Under the pieces are notes generated by a model. It had not been told where the DNA came from. It did no database searches and worked only from the letters and a program-made list of their open reading frames with translations. Positions 1 to 10,653 of a DNA stretch of 64,000 nucleotides are shown here, piece after piece. A program made the translations under genes and the position numbers. The stretch is from Aphanomyces cochlioides (lineage: Eukaryota > Oomycota > Saprolegniomycetes > Saprolegniales > Verrucalvaceae), in contig JAHQRK010000029.1 in NCBI GenBank assembly GCA_019828595.1, positions 62,001 through 126,000 on the forward strand, read 5' to 3'. Position 1 is the stretch's first letter; each line of letters begins with the position of its first letter.

Positions 1-641
1 CTTCAAATCCCCAAGGAAGTTCTCAGCCACTCAAAATTTTCAAGTCCGACAAGAAAAAATCCAGTGAAACTTCTCAACCAAGACCATACAAAGACCAAGA
101 TACGATCGTCGACTCAACAACATGCGACATCAAGGCACCCATGACGACTGCACAATCGACGGTGACAAGCCAACAATCAACGACGATGTCACGCTGCGAC
201 AAGAAAAATCCAGTGGAAGATTAGTTCACACATCATCTGGTGCCCATGGCCCCGTACAAGATTAGTCAAAGACAACATGTGGACGTTCTGAAGCCAGTCC
301 AAGATTACTCCGCACCCATCTGACGTCGAAGACAAGACAAGTCTGTCCCATGTCCACATCACCCAAGACCATCCATGTTGTTACACGACATGAAGACCAC
401 GATCGACAGCACATGCGACGTGTCAAGATGCCAACTTTTACCTGTATCAACTGATACAACAAAAATCAAATTTCAAGAGGTAAATCTGCCTGCGTTCAAA
501 TCTACAACAAAAATCAAATTTCAAGAGGTAAATCTGCCTGCGTTCAAATCTCACAAGTACCAATATTATTCACTCAAGAGTGATTAATGACGGTCATTAT
601 TATTTAGCGTATAATTAAATTTAATATACGCGATTGTACAC
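1..641 (+). mobile_element. 3' end of a third retroelement (element C), cut by the window start
   Basis: This non-array sequence ends exactly where a copy of tgagctacaacccc (tRNA-Ala nt 14 to 1, antisense) begins at 642, the same 3' junction as the B elements. I see no convincing ORF. The last 70 bases fold into hairpins: AATGA/TCATT (586-590/594-598), then GCGTATA/TATACGC (607-613/625-631), followed by a short tail. This resembles the 3' ends of A and B. Calling it a retroelement 3' UTR is inference from junction and structure; the body lies outside the window. Confidence 0.55.
455..550. repeat. 48-bp direct tandem duplication, two copies
   Basis: Positions 455-502 and 503-550 are the same 48 bases, beginning tacaacaaaaatc. 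It lies in the presumed 3' UTR of element C, about 90 bases before its end. Short tandem duplications of this kind are common in LINE 3' UTRs; no function can be assigned. Confidence 0.9.
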
Positions 642-655
642 TGAGCTACAACCCC
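642..655 (-). pseudogene. tRNA-Ala nt 1-14 remnant, target-site duplication right of element C
   Basis: The 14 bases tgagctacaacccc are the antisense of tRNA-Ala nt 1-14. They are followed by the normal upstream spacer of the array (ttttaaacgc). This is the right-hand duplication expected of a B-type insertion; the left-hand copy would be outside the window. Confidence 0.8.
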
Positions 656-961
656 TTTTAAACGCTATATTCTGTCCTTGGTGACAAACATTCAGAATAA
701 GACGAAAATATCTCTTTGGCGACTCACTACACGACGACGCGGATGCACACAAACTGTCTATACTCAAAACACAACAGAACAAACATTCACACGCATCAAA
801 CAACACACATCGATTGTTTCTTGTCGACAGATAGTCTTGGAGAACACGCAGTATGTAGAATGCACTCTTTTCTAACGTGAACGATACACGTCTGGGTTTT
901 ACATCTAGACATACTTGCAATCTACTCGAGTGTGAAAGGACACATTATACGTGTGCAGGAT

Positions 962-979
962 CTCTATAAATTTATAGAG
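962..979. promoter_or_regulatory. Perfect 18-bp palindrome containing TATAAA on both strands
   Basis: CTCTATAAATTTATAGAG is its own reverse complement, and TATAAA reads on either strand. On the plus strand the TATA (965-970) lies about 21-25 bases before the closed-stem candidate RNA starting near 991, a spacing that suits a TATA-directed Pol III or Pol II start. It is repeated in every unit, 267 bases before the low-coordinate end of the tRNA gene. The promoter role is inferred. Confidence 0.5.
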
Positions 980-990
980 GTACAACAATA

Positions 991-1052
991 AATTCTCGAC
1001 AAAGTTGAAACTCACGACACAAGTCAAGCAGAGTCGATTGAATTCGTTTTTT
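991..1052 (+). ncRNA. Candidate small Pol III RNA in the array spacer
   Basis: Bases 991-1000 pair with 1033-1037 plus 1040-1044, a 10-bp stem with a TT bulge. The stem closes two bases before a T6 run at 1047-1052, which would terminate RNA polymerase III. A palindromic TATA box is correctly spaced upstream. The product would be about 55-60 nt. I do not recognise it as U6, 5S, 7SL, RNase P/MRP or a tRNA. It recurs 238 bases below each tRNA 3' end: 1637, 2283, 2929, 3748, 13798, 23687, 32478, 42530, 43176, 53069 and onward, up to 63811. Confidence 0.35.
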
Positions 1053-1221
1053 GCTCATAACTTTTGTTCTACTGCTCCGTTTGAGCTCCACCAACTCGCA
1101 AAATGCAGCTTTTGATTTTCTCTATCGTTTCCCGTCGCTCAAATGGCAAAACGACGATTGCGAAAAGAGGTATGGCCGAAAAACGTTGTCTTGTCCTTTT
1201 CGACACGTGCAAAACAAGGAT

Positions 1222-1225
1222 AAAA
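1222..1225 (-). terminator. Pol III terminator TTTT after tRNA-Ala
   Basis: On the minus strand the discriminator A73 is followed by AAG and then TTTT, a minimal Pol III stop. The same arrangement follows every tRNA copy in the array. Confidence 0.7.
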
Positions 1226-1228
1226 CTT

Positions 1229-1301
1229 TGGAGCAGCAGGGTATCGATCCCTGTACCTCCCGCATGCGAAGCGGGCGCTCTACCATCTGAGCTACAACCC
1301 C
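1229..1301 (-). tRNA. tRNA-Ala (anticodon CGC)
   Basis: Read on the minus strand it folds as a 73-nt tRNA: acceptor GGGGTTG/CTGCTCC, D arm GCTC/GAGC with an 8-nt loop, anticodon arm CCCGC-TTCGCAT-GCGGG, T arm CAGGG-ATCGATA-CCCTG, discriminator A73. The anticodon at 34-36 is CGC. The G3:U70 pair, the classic alanine identity element, is present. A box (nt 8-19) TAGCTCAGATGG and B box GGATCGATACC serve as internal Pol III promoter. There is no intron and CCA is not encoded. Oddities are a U6:U67 mismatch and a U5:G68 wobble in the acceptor stem, shared by all copies. Confidence 0.93.
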
Positions 1302-1874
1302 TTTTAAACGCTATATTCTGTCCTTGGTGACAAACATTCAGAATAAGACGAAAATATCTCTTTGGCGACTCACTACACGACGACGCGGATGCACACAAAC
1401 TGTCTATACTCAAAACACAACAGAACAAACATTCACACGCATCAAACAACACACATCGATTGTTTCTTGTCGACAGATAGTCTTGGAGAACACGCAGTAT
1501 GTAGAATGCACTCTTTTCTAACGTGAACGATACACGTCTGGGTTTTACATCTAGACATACTTGCAATCTACTCGAGTGTGAAAGGACACATTATACGTGT
1601 GCAGGATCTCTATAAATTTATAGAGGTACAACAATAAATTCTCGACAAAGTTGAAACTCACGACACAAGTCAAGCAGAGTCGATTGAATTCGTTTTTTGC
1701 TCATAACTTTTGTTCTACTGCTCCGTTTGAGCTCCACCAACTCGCAAAATGCAGCTTTTGATTTTCTCTATCGTTTCCCGTCGCTCAAATGGCAAAACGA
1801 CGATTGCGAAAAGAGGTATGGCCGAAAAACGTTGTCTTGTCCTTTTCGACACGTGCAAAACAAGGATAAAACTT

Positions 1875-1947
1875 TGGAGCAGCAGGGTATCGATCCCTGT
1901 ACCTCCCGCATGCGAAGCGGGCGCTCTACCATCTGAGCTACAACCCC
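1875..1947 (-). tRNA. tRNA-Ala (CGC), array copy 2
   Basis: Identical body to the copy at 1229-1301, one 646-bp unit later, with the same upstream spacer and TTTT terminator. Confidence 0.93.
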
Positions 1948-2520
1948 TTTTAAACGCTATATTCTGTCCTTGGTGACAAACATTCAGAATAAGACGAAAA
2001 TATCTCTTTGGCGACTCACTACACGACGACGCGGATGCACACAAACTGTCTATACTCAAAACACAACAGAACAAACATTCACACGCATCAAACAACACAC
2101 ATCGATTGTTTCTTGTCGACAGATAGTCTTGGAGAACACGCAGTATGTAGAATGCACTCTTTTCTAACGTGAACGATACACGTCTGGGTTTTACATCTAG
2201 ACATACTTGCAATCTACTCGAGTGTGAAAGGACACATTATACGTGTGCAGGATCTCTATAAATTTATAGAGGTACAACAATAAATTCTCGACAAAGTTGA
2301 AACTCACGACACAAGTCAAGCAGAGTCGATTGAATTCGTTTTTTGCTCATAACTTTTGTTCTACTGCTCCGTTTGAGCTCCACCAACTCGCAAAATGCAG
2401 CTTTTGATTTTCTCTATCGTTTCCCGTCGCTCAAATGGCAAAACGACGATTGCGAAAAGAGGTATGGCCGAAAAACGTTGTCTTGTCCTTTTCGACACGT
2501 GCAAAACAAGGATAAAACTT

Positions 2521-2593
2521 TGGAGCAGCAGGGTATCGATCCCTGTACCTCCCGCATGCGAAGCGGGCGCTCTACCATCTGAGCTACAACCCC
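2521..2593 (-). tRNA. tRNA-Ala (CGC), array copy 3
   Basis: Identical body, spacer and terminator to the first copy. Confidence 0.93.
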
Positions 2594-3166
2594 TTTTAAA
2601 CGCTATATTCTGTCCTTGGTGACAAACATTCAGAATAAGACGAAAATATCTCTTTGGCGACTCACTACACGACGACGCGGATGCACACAAACTGTCTATA
2701 CTCAAAACACAACAGAACAAACATTCACACGCATCAAACAACACACATCGATTGTTTCTTGTCGACAGATAGTCTTGGAGAACACGCAGTATGTAGAATG
2801 CACTCTTTTCTAACGTGAACGATACACGTCTGGGTTTTACATCTAGACATACTTGCAATCTACTCGAGTGTGAAAGGACACATTATACGTGTGCAGGATC
2901 TCTATAAATTTATAGAGGTACAACAATAAATTCTCGACAAAGTTGAAACTCACGACACAAGTCAAGCAGAGTCGATTGAATTCGTTTTTTGCTCATAACT
3001 TTTGTTCTACTGCTCCGTTTGAGCTCCACCAACTCGCAAAATGCAGCTTTTGATTTTCTCTATCGTTTCCCGTCGCTCAAATGGCAAAACGACGATTGCG
3101 AAAAGAGGTATGGCCGAAAAACGTTGTCTTGTCCTTTTCGACACGTGCAAAACAAGGATAAAACTT

Positions 3167-3239
3167 TGGAGCAGCAGGGTATCGATCCCTGTACCTCCCG
3201 CATGCGAAGCGGGCGCTCTACCATCTGAGCTACAACCCC
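3167..3239 (-). tRNA. tRNA-Ala (CGC), body intact but upstream region displaced
   Basis: The 73-nt body is complete. The native upstream spacer has been pushed away by a 159-bp insertion at its 5' edge (3240-3398), so the natural -1 to -50 region is replaced by retroelement sequence. The internal A and B boxes remain, so it could still be transcribed. Confidence 0.9.
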
Positions 3240-3398
3240 CACAAGCCCCAAGTATTTATTCAACAAGTCAAAAATCGCTGTACTCCAAAGCCCAAAGTAG
3301 AAAATCTGCTGAAGCATTTGGAAGTGGGATGAGCCGTTAGTAGGCAATATTAGTATTAGTAGATATTGAAAGTCTATTAATATACCTCCCCATTGCAG
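3240..3398 (+). mobile_element. 5'-truncated B-like element (B'), 3' end only
   Basis: The 159-bp insert is flanked by tgagctacaacccc at 3226-3239 and 3399-3412. Its last 80 bases resemble the 3' end of element B (shared ggaa.tgggatgagcc, GGCAATATTAGT, CTCCCCATTG) but differ in between. Both hairpins are kept: GCC/GGC (3333-3335/3343-3345) and a 10-bp stem 3354-3363/3373-3382 with different sequence from B. It is therefore a sister subfamily, not a copy of the B in this window. Confidence 0.85.
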
Positions 3399-4031
3399 TG
3401 AGCTACAACCCCTTTTAAACGCTATATTCTGTCCTTGGTGACAAACATTCAGAATAAGACGAAAATATCTCTTTGGCGACTCACTACACGACGACGCGGA
3501 TGCACACAAACTGTCTATACTCAAAACACAACAGAACAAACATTCACACGCATCAAACAACACACATCGATTGTTTCTTGTCGACAGATAGTCTTGGAGA
3601 ACACGCAGTATGTAGAATGCACTCTTTTCTAACGTGAACGATACACGTCTGGGTTTTACATCTAGACATACTTGCAATCTACTCGAGTGTGAAAGGACAC
3701 ATTATACGTGTGCAGGATCTCTATAAATTTATAGAGGTACAACAATAAATTCTCGACAAAGTTGAAACTCACGACACAAGTCAAGCAGAGTCGATTGAAT
3801 TCGTTTTTTGCTCATAACTTTTGTTCTACTGCTCCGTTTGAGCTCCACCAACTCGCAAAATGCAGCTTTTGATTTTCTCTATCGTTTCCCGTCGCTCAAA
3901 TGGCAAAACGACGATTGCGAAAAGAGGTATGGCCGAAAAACGTTGTCTTGTCCTTTTCGACACGTGCAAAACAAGGATAAAACTTTGGAGCAGCAGGGTA
4001 TCGATCCCTGTACCTCCCGCATGCGAAGCGG
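3399..4031. repeat. Array unit with a tRNA-Ala target-site remnant and tRNA 3' half
   Basis: 3399-3412 is the right-hand 14-bp duplication of the B' insertion. 3413-3985 is the standard spacer, with TATA palindrome and candidate small RNA at 3748-3809. The tRNA that follows is interrupted at 4031 by element A1. Confidence 0.9.
3986..4031 (-). pseudogene. tRNA-Ala 3' half (nt 28-73), interrupted by A1
   Basis: It carries the anticodon arm, T arm and acceptor 3' strand and then stops at ...gaagcgg, after which A1 begins. The 5' half lies 9.2 kb away at 13261-13302. The anticodon arm is duplicated on both sides (target-site duplication). The B box and terminator stay with this half and the A box with the other, so no normal tRNA can be made. 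Confidence 0.92.
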
Positions 4032-6468
4032 TTAACTGAGTATATTAAAGAATTAATATGGCCCAAAAGGGCCGCAAACTAGACTTTCGATTTTGGCTTC
4101 ATAGGTCGCATAATAAATATGTGTTGCGAAATGTGACCTTGGAAGGTTCTTGTGGAAAATCGTCCAGTGTTGCTTAACCGAAATAGACTTGGGTGTGGGG
4201 TAATTTGGAGGAACCATGGCAGAAAGAAAATGTTGCATGGCGATTCAGGCTGTGAAAAAATTCAAGAGTATAGAGAAGAGCCATACAAGCAACTTTCTTT
4301 TCATGACCATCTTGATCCGAGTTGGTGGTGGCGAGATACGAGGCAATTTCGGGTTGACTGTGGAGGACTTGAAAATTTGTATACAAAAGTCTTGATAAAA
4401 ATTCCAAGTGGAGGTAGGCAGTGAAAAAGGCCAAGTAAATAAAAGCTTGAGTTGGGGTCGATCCATGAATAAATAAATCGACAGGAGAGGAAGGCCAAAA
4501 ATTGACAAAAGGGTCGAAACAGAGTAAAATCAGGCCCAAGGAAAATAAATTGGCAAGAGGTAGGAGCCCAAAAAATCCAAAAAGGTCGTGGCCAATTTAA
4601 TTCGACCTCAGGAGGCCGAATTAAATCGCTGGAACCATGGGAAAAGCTGGGTTTGAGAGAAAAGACCATCCAAAATAAAATGTTCTTGGACGATTTGACC
4701 AGCCAAAAAAATCAACGAGGTCGGTCGTTCCATGACAAGCAAAGTTGATTTCAGGAGCGTCTTCATCGGAGTTGATGGTGGCGAGATAGAGGGAAAATCC
4801 CTTGTGGGTTGGGCTTTTGGGGTAAACCTCCCAAAAATAATAAAAAAGGGTAAAATATTTGGGAGGAGCCATTTTGACATGCGCCATGGGCGGATAGGTC
4901 TCGAGCGCGAGCATCGTCGGAGCTGGATTTCGAACGGCGCCGCGGTGCATGGAGCCACTTGGCAGAATCGTAGCGACGATACGTACGAAGGATAGCGCAC
5001 CATTAGAATCGCCATAGGTAGTGTGTAGCGGGAGAGCGCTAGCCAAAACCAGTGTTTTTTCCAATCGGGCGTCTCGGCGGCCAAATTTGAAGGAGTCATA
5101 ACTTCCGAACGGCTATGAGATAGATAGCCATACTTGGTGTCCTCCATCAATGGAGGCTAGCGGTGGATGCACCATATTAATCGGTGCATATAGAGTCGTG
5201 TAGCTGAAATGAGCTACGATGGTCGTTTTGGAGCCTTATCGGCTCAAAATGGTTTGGAATCGGAAGTTGGGTTCCTGTGCTGCTATCATGGTGCTTGATA
5301 GCTCAAATCCATCGCGAGGACATTCTCGAGCCTCTCCAACTCTAAGTTGGGCGATCGGAGTTGATTTGCGTTCAGGAGCCATTCCGATGAGTTTTAGCCA
5401 TTTCACCAAAAGTTGTCGGGGCGACGGCAAGTAGGTTCCAGGGCTTCAATCATCGCTCTTGATGGCTTAAAACACTCGTCTAGCCATGATAGGATGGAAA
5501 AGAGTCATAGCCGGTCGATTGGAAATGATTTGCGACCTGTAGCCGACTTAAGGTTTTGTAGCCGGTGGATAGGGGCGGTTGACATTTTGGATTGAGGATT
5601 GCGAGCAAACCAGGATGTTTCAGGGCGTTCTAACGCTTTGGCTAGTCGTAATAAGTGGTGGAGCCACCCACTAGACCCCTAGATGTCACTCGGTGACCGT
5701 AGGGAAAGCGTTCGAGTTGTCCTGGTGTTTCACCGGTTTGGGTGACAGTCCAAAATGGGTTCGTGGTTTTGAACCATAGATCTGCAATATGTGCTAGTTG
5801 GTGTCGGCATAGAGCTCGATTCAACTGAGATAACAAGCCACTAAACGTAGAAATCCACGCAGTAGGTCGAGAGAAATTTCACTTTTGGTGACGGGTTGAA
5901 ACCGGTTCAAAATGGGTGTCACCGGGTCGAATTTCCTTTCGAATTTTGTTTCGCGAGTTTGGCGAGGTTTGAGCACTCGCAAACTGGCACATCTTGAGGA
6001 GGAGACATGGGAGAATCTTTTAGGCACCGTGGCGCAATTTTCCCGAACAAAAAGTGTGCACTCGATTTTGAGATTTCGCCCCCAGGGGGAGACGTCGTAA
6101 CAATTTTCAAAGTGTTGTTGTGAGAGAACCACTGCACTTTTTTGCAATCTAACGCTTGCGTTTGTCTGCTTGGGATGTCTAGCAACCCTGAAGACCATTA
6201 GAATGTCTGAAATGATCGTCAGAGCAATGCCAGAGTTGTCGATAGTTTTGCCATTTTGGGTGAACGGATAAAGTCAAGTCGATTTTGTGAACGACTCGGC
6301 ATGAGATAAAGTTACTTGGTGTGTCCATAGAGCTCTGTTAGCTGGGGCTAACGAGCCATCAAACGCATGAAAAGGCCAAGTGGGTCGCGAGAAAATCCAC
6401 TTTGAGTTTTCCCATTGGTTTGGGTGACTTAGGTGAATTTCTTCAAAGGTTGCAATATAACATGCCTT
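4032..6468 (-). repeat. Long 3' UTR of A1 built from degenerate repeats
   Basis: This 2.4-kb stretch has no credible gene. Related segments recur with substitutions and indels: 5795-5886 resembles 6314-6404 (both ..catagagctc...gagccatcaaacg-like...gagaaa.tccacttt), 5267-5320 resembles 5432-5485 (ggttcc..ggct.c.atcat.g..cttgat), and 4303-4340 resembles 4756-4792 (..ttgatccgagttggtggtggcgagata). Overlapping open frames on the sense strand are broken by small indels in A4, which speaks against coding. Confidence 0.65.
4042..4073 (-). promoter_or_regulatory. 3'-terminal double hairpin of element A
   Basis: In the sense direction comes GGCCC-TTTT-GGGCC (4073-4060), then ATATTAA/TTAATAT (4059-4053/4048-4042), then a 10-base tail ending at the insertion site. 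B, B' and C also end in two hairpins. A role as the reverse transcriptase's recognition signal is inferred from the position. The same module is found at the 3' end of every A copy, full or truncated. Confidence 0.5.
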
Positions 6469-9400
6469 TTAAGGTTCCAAGGTCTCGTTTTGAGATTGTG
6501 GTAAGATTTGGGCAGAGAACCACTCATTCTGGTGCAAACTATGAAGCACCGATGTCAAGGAAGCCTTCGTGGAGTCGTCCAAGGAGGCTCGATTGACTTG
6601 GTACAGATGCCGCTTTATAATGTGTCCTGCTAAGCTGGATATCGTCATAGGTGTTTTGTTAGGTAAATCTGGACGGTAAATCCGGTCGCACCGAGTTTTC
6701 CATATTGTATACCAAATACAAGATAAAAAAATTGGCCACAGCAAATTAAATCCAGCTTGGAGGTCTTTGTCTTGGAGTGCTATAGGAGAGAAGAATATTT
6801 TTTCCATGGTAGTTGGCCAAGTAAAGTTAAGGGATCTGGCCATGGATTTAAATGGACTCCAACATGCTCGAGTATATGGACAGTCCAAGGTGAAATGTTT
6901 ATACGTCTCCACTTCATGACAGAAAATACAAGTGTTCGGGATATCGTCCGAGTACTTGAATTTGTATCGGAGAGGTAAGGCTCGTATAAGCAGTCGATAT
7001 ATGAAAGCACTATACGTTGGCAGAATAAATTTGGGCTGCCTGTAGAATGCGACCACTTTAATATTTTCCTTGTGGGCATAAAAATCCGAGGGTACCAATA
7101 AATGCGCTGTGGGTAAAACCTCCTGAGCTGATTTGGATTTAAATTCATGAGTTAAATCATCCAAGGTGGCATCAATAAAGGGTAAAAAGCCATCTTTAAA
7201 ATTTCCAGCCCAAGTAATTTCGGTAGCCGTTTGCCGATAAGGTGTAGGCTGACGAAAATTAATTTCTGTGTCCTCGGGTGGAGATGGAAGGATAGACTTA
7301 AGTCTTCCGTGTAGAGCATACCACCATTTATGATCGGGAGTGGCTAAATGGCGTCTTGAGCATTGAGATTTAATCCAATCTAACAGGATTTTCCGATCCA
7401 TAAGATTGCCATTTTCATCGAGTAGGTGGCGAACATGGGTAAAATTTAATTTTGCCAGTGATACAGCATAATCATAAGTCTTTGGATAGCAGTGTTCAAA
7501 GACAGTTTTCTCAAGGGTAAGAATTGATTGTGCCAAAGTGGAAAATTTCCATCGACTTGAACTGTGGGAAATTTAAGTGGGGTTGGAGATAAGGATAACC
7601 ATAGTCGAGTAAATGCTGACCAGAGAGGTGGAACCTTATCTTGGTGGGATATGGCTTTGTACATACTAGAGTGTGGACTCATGAAAAGGAGATCATAAAA
7701 ATTTCCCCATGGACTGAAGGCTCTGGAGAGTAAATATTCTCCAATGGATAGCCATGCTGGCAATTTCGTTTGACCATACGAGTTGTGAGGTGGTGCTAGG
7801 AGTAGCTTGAAGCATTTAAAGGTCATGACCCGGTGTAGTTTTGACCACCAGTGGGTAGACGATTTAAATCCGAGACCACCTTGTGCTTTTGGAAGGAAAA
7901 TAATGTCCGAGTTGAATTGATGCAAATAACGTTGAGTCGAATATGGATCAATTGTATCGCCGTGAATAAATTGCTTGGCGACCTTGTCGAATAGTTTGGC
8001 ATATTCTTTGTCGATCGGAATAAATTGGAGTTGATACCAGAGCACAGGAAAACAAATTGACCTTAGGATTGTCACTTTTCCGGGTAGGGTTCGTGCTCGA
8101 TAAGACCATAGTTGTGTTCTTGAGACCAATTTCTCCAATAGCGAATTTAAACGTGTTGTGGCTGTGATGTTGGGAGAAATTAAAAGGCCCAACGATTTAG
8201 CAGGTTTGTCATCAGTAATAGCCAAAGGTGCCAGGTCTGGAGGTAAATTGGCATGGGTTAATAATTCTGTCTTGGAGAGATTTAACTTGAAACCAGAGAT
8301 ATCACAGAATTTTTTGACGATGTCGAGTTGGAGTTGCAACGTCGATGTATTTTTGGAGTACAATTGGGAGTCGTCTGCATAATAGCTCCCGGTGTGAGTG
8401 TGATGACCAATTCGTATGCCCAAAACTTTTCTCTTGCGTATGGCTAAACACATAGGTTCTAGCGCCAAGACAAATAAAAGAGGTGATAATGGGTCGCCTT
8501 GTAAAACACCACGTTGGATCTTAAATGGGTTGGATAAATGTCCATTGACAATAATTCGTCCACGACGATTTGAATAAAGCACTTTGACCATGTTGAGAAA
8601 GGACGGTGGAAAATTAAATTCCTTCAGGGTTGCCAATAAATAGGAATGGTTGACCCTATCAAAGGCTTTTTCAAAGTCCAAGAGGGCCACAATAGACTCG
8701 GAGGAATAAAACTTCATAAAGTGATTCAGGTCTTCCAAGCGCAGTAAATTGGTTTGGATTGATCGACCACGAATAAAACCTGTTTGATCCGGGTGGACTA
8801 TCGACTGAATGATTCTCTGCATTCGTTCTGCAAGGACCATTGTGAGGATTTTCACGTCGATATTGACCAAGCTGATGGGACGGTAATTTTTTGGGAGTAG
8901 TTTGTCGTCCTTTTTGTACAGCAGTACAATTAAACTTGTCAATTGGGAGGGTGCCAAGTTGGAGTGAGAGTTGATTTGGTAATAGTATAGCATTTCCAAA
9001 GCCAGGGACCATTCATGGGGAAACATTTTCAAAATTTCGTAGGGCAGTGAATTTGGCCCAGGAGTTGAATTCCGTTTGGAGTGTTTAATGGCAAAATAAA
9101 ATTCGTTTGCCGTGAGAGGAGCCCCAATAAATCTCTTGTCGTCGATATTGAGTCGGCGAGATATCAGAGTTTTTAAATACTTGGCCATTCTTTCCTTGTC
9201 AACTGCCTCATGGTCGCCATACAGGTCAGAATAAAACTCGTGGAGTGTCGAGGAAATTGATTGTTGATCAGAAGCAATATTTCCATTGGACATTTTGAGT
9301 GCCTTGAAGGGAGATTTTTGTAAAGGGATTGTGCGAGGTGGCTTCAGGTGAAATTTGGTACACCTTTCCGCTTTCTCGAGATGAGTTTGCATAGCAGTAT

Positions 9401-10553
9401 CTTCCCGTAGGACTTTTTTCCTGTCATGGTATTCATGTATGGCAGCTTGAATTGTTTTGATACGTGCCATCAAGGACGCACATGGGGCGTTTTGGTAATC
9501 CCGAATCAATAAAGCCAAATCCATAGATAATTTCTTGAGAGGCCTTTGTTGATTTTCGACCAACTCGTCGTGTAGGTATTTTAATTGATTTCGCATGTTG
9601 GTGATCATGGTGTCGAAATGTAGACCAACATTTGAGTTTAATTGGGTCTTGGTAAGGAAGGTTTCAAGTTGACGAGAGATAATGAATTTGGCCTTGTCAT
9701 TGTTGAGAACCCATTGTGGTGTTTTCCATGGACCAGGTCCCATTGATACTGCTGGACGTTTGGTCAATAATTTGCAGGGAGTGTGGTCAGCATGAGGAAT
9801 TAGTTCCAGGTGACGAAATTTCAGATGACGTAGGGATGCCATAGCAGACGAGATGAAAATATAGTCAAGCCGATTGACAAATTTTGGACTTGTGAAAGCA
9901 CGTTTCAGTGGATTTTGTTGACGGAAAATGTCAACGAGGTGTAAATCTTGTAGCCATAGGTTGAGTTCATATGAGCCATGAGTCGCATGAGTCGAAGGAC
10001 GGCATGAATCTAATGTTGGGGAGAAAATAACGTTAAAGTCGCCACCAACAATATGAAAAGCTTCGGGTGGAAAATCGCGAGGCAGATCATTAAAAAAATC
10101 CACACGGTCGTGATAGTCGTACGGAGCATAGATGTTGTGAATAAAAACCGGGATATTGTCCAGAGTGGCCGATATAAGTAAATAACGACCACGGAGGAGA
10201 GGTTTGTCCCAAGAGTGGTTTAAATTGGTGCAATTGTCCAGAGGGCAGTCAGGATGAATAAATGTAGCAAGGCCTCCAGTAGGATGAGAGGTATGGCTGA
10301 TGGAATAAATTGGCTCCTCGTAGAAGAAAGTGCCTTGTTGGTTGGTATGTTTTTTCCAGTAGAAATTGATTTTGCCATGGTCGCTGGGGTAAGGCAGTCG
10401 AGTTTCTTGGATAAGTGAGATAGAGTTTTTGAGGAGAAAGTTCTTGAGAAGGTGGTGGAAAGAGTTGGAGAGACCATTTGTGTTGAGAGAAAACAAGCTA
10501 ATATCCCAGTCGATAATGGCTTGTGGTAGCGCGTTAATTGTGGTCACGGTCAT
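6469..10553 (-). pseudogene. A1 ORF2 (APE endonuclease-reverse transcriptase), one-base frameshift
   Basis: Reading from the ATG at 10553 gives the APE and RT domains and then leaves frame near 7511, where one C of the run seen in A2-A4 (tctcca) is missing. The rest, including the C-terminal zinc-binding motif, continues in another frame to 6469. Otherwise it matches the intact 1361-residue A3 protein with a few substitutions, for example V for D in the segment just before the YADD motif. See A3 ORF2 for domains. Confidence 0.9.
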
Positions 10554-10653
10554 GATTAATATTTGGGTTTTGATTTTTTGACTTCAAGTCGTTGTGTTGG
10601 TTTGGGTCGGGGTGTGGTGATTGTGGTTTTAATTGATTTTGTGTGTTGGCGAG

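Larger units (their letters stand above)
656..3239. repeat. Tandem array, four 646-bp tRNA-Ala units
   Basis: Units are 656-1301, 1302-1947, 1948-2593 and 2594-3239. Each contains a 573-bp spacer and then a minus-strand tRNA-Ala gene. The spacer holds a palindromic TATA box and a candidate Pol III small RNA on the plus strand. I see no protein gene in it: open frames run straight through the tRNA and are not credible. The copies look identical base for base, so the array is being homogenised or was amplified recently. Confidence 0.95.

Noticed and set aside
656..1228. 5S rRNA or U6 snRNA in the array spacer
   Set aside because: No 5S internal control region and no ACAGAGA box found on either strand.
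1324..1521. 65-aa plus-strand open frame starting in the spacer of every unit
   Set aside because: Short, with no recognisable domain, overlapping other frames; repeated only through array duplication.
1069..1566. Recurrent 165-aa minus-strand open frame in each 646-bp unit
   Set aside because: It runs straight through the tRNA-Ala gene (the peptide GCSSDGRAPASHAGG is the translated tRNA). It recurs only because the DNA repeats.
656..3239. CRISPR array or bacterial origin
   Set aside because: Repeats are 646 bp with tRNA genes and no short spacers; the mobile elements are eukaryotic LINEs with APE endonucleases.
4608..5150. 180-aa and 147-aa overlapping open frames in the A 3' UTR
   Set aside because: Two frames are open over the same bases, the composition is repeat-like, and A4 breaks them with small indels.
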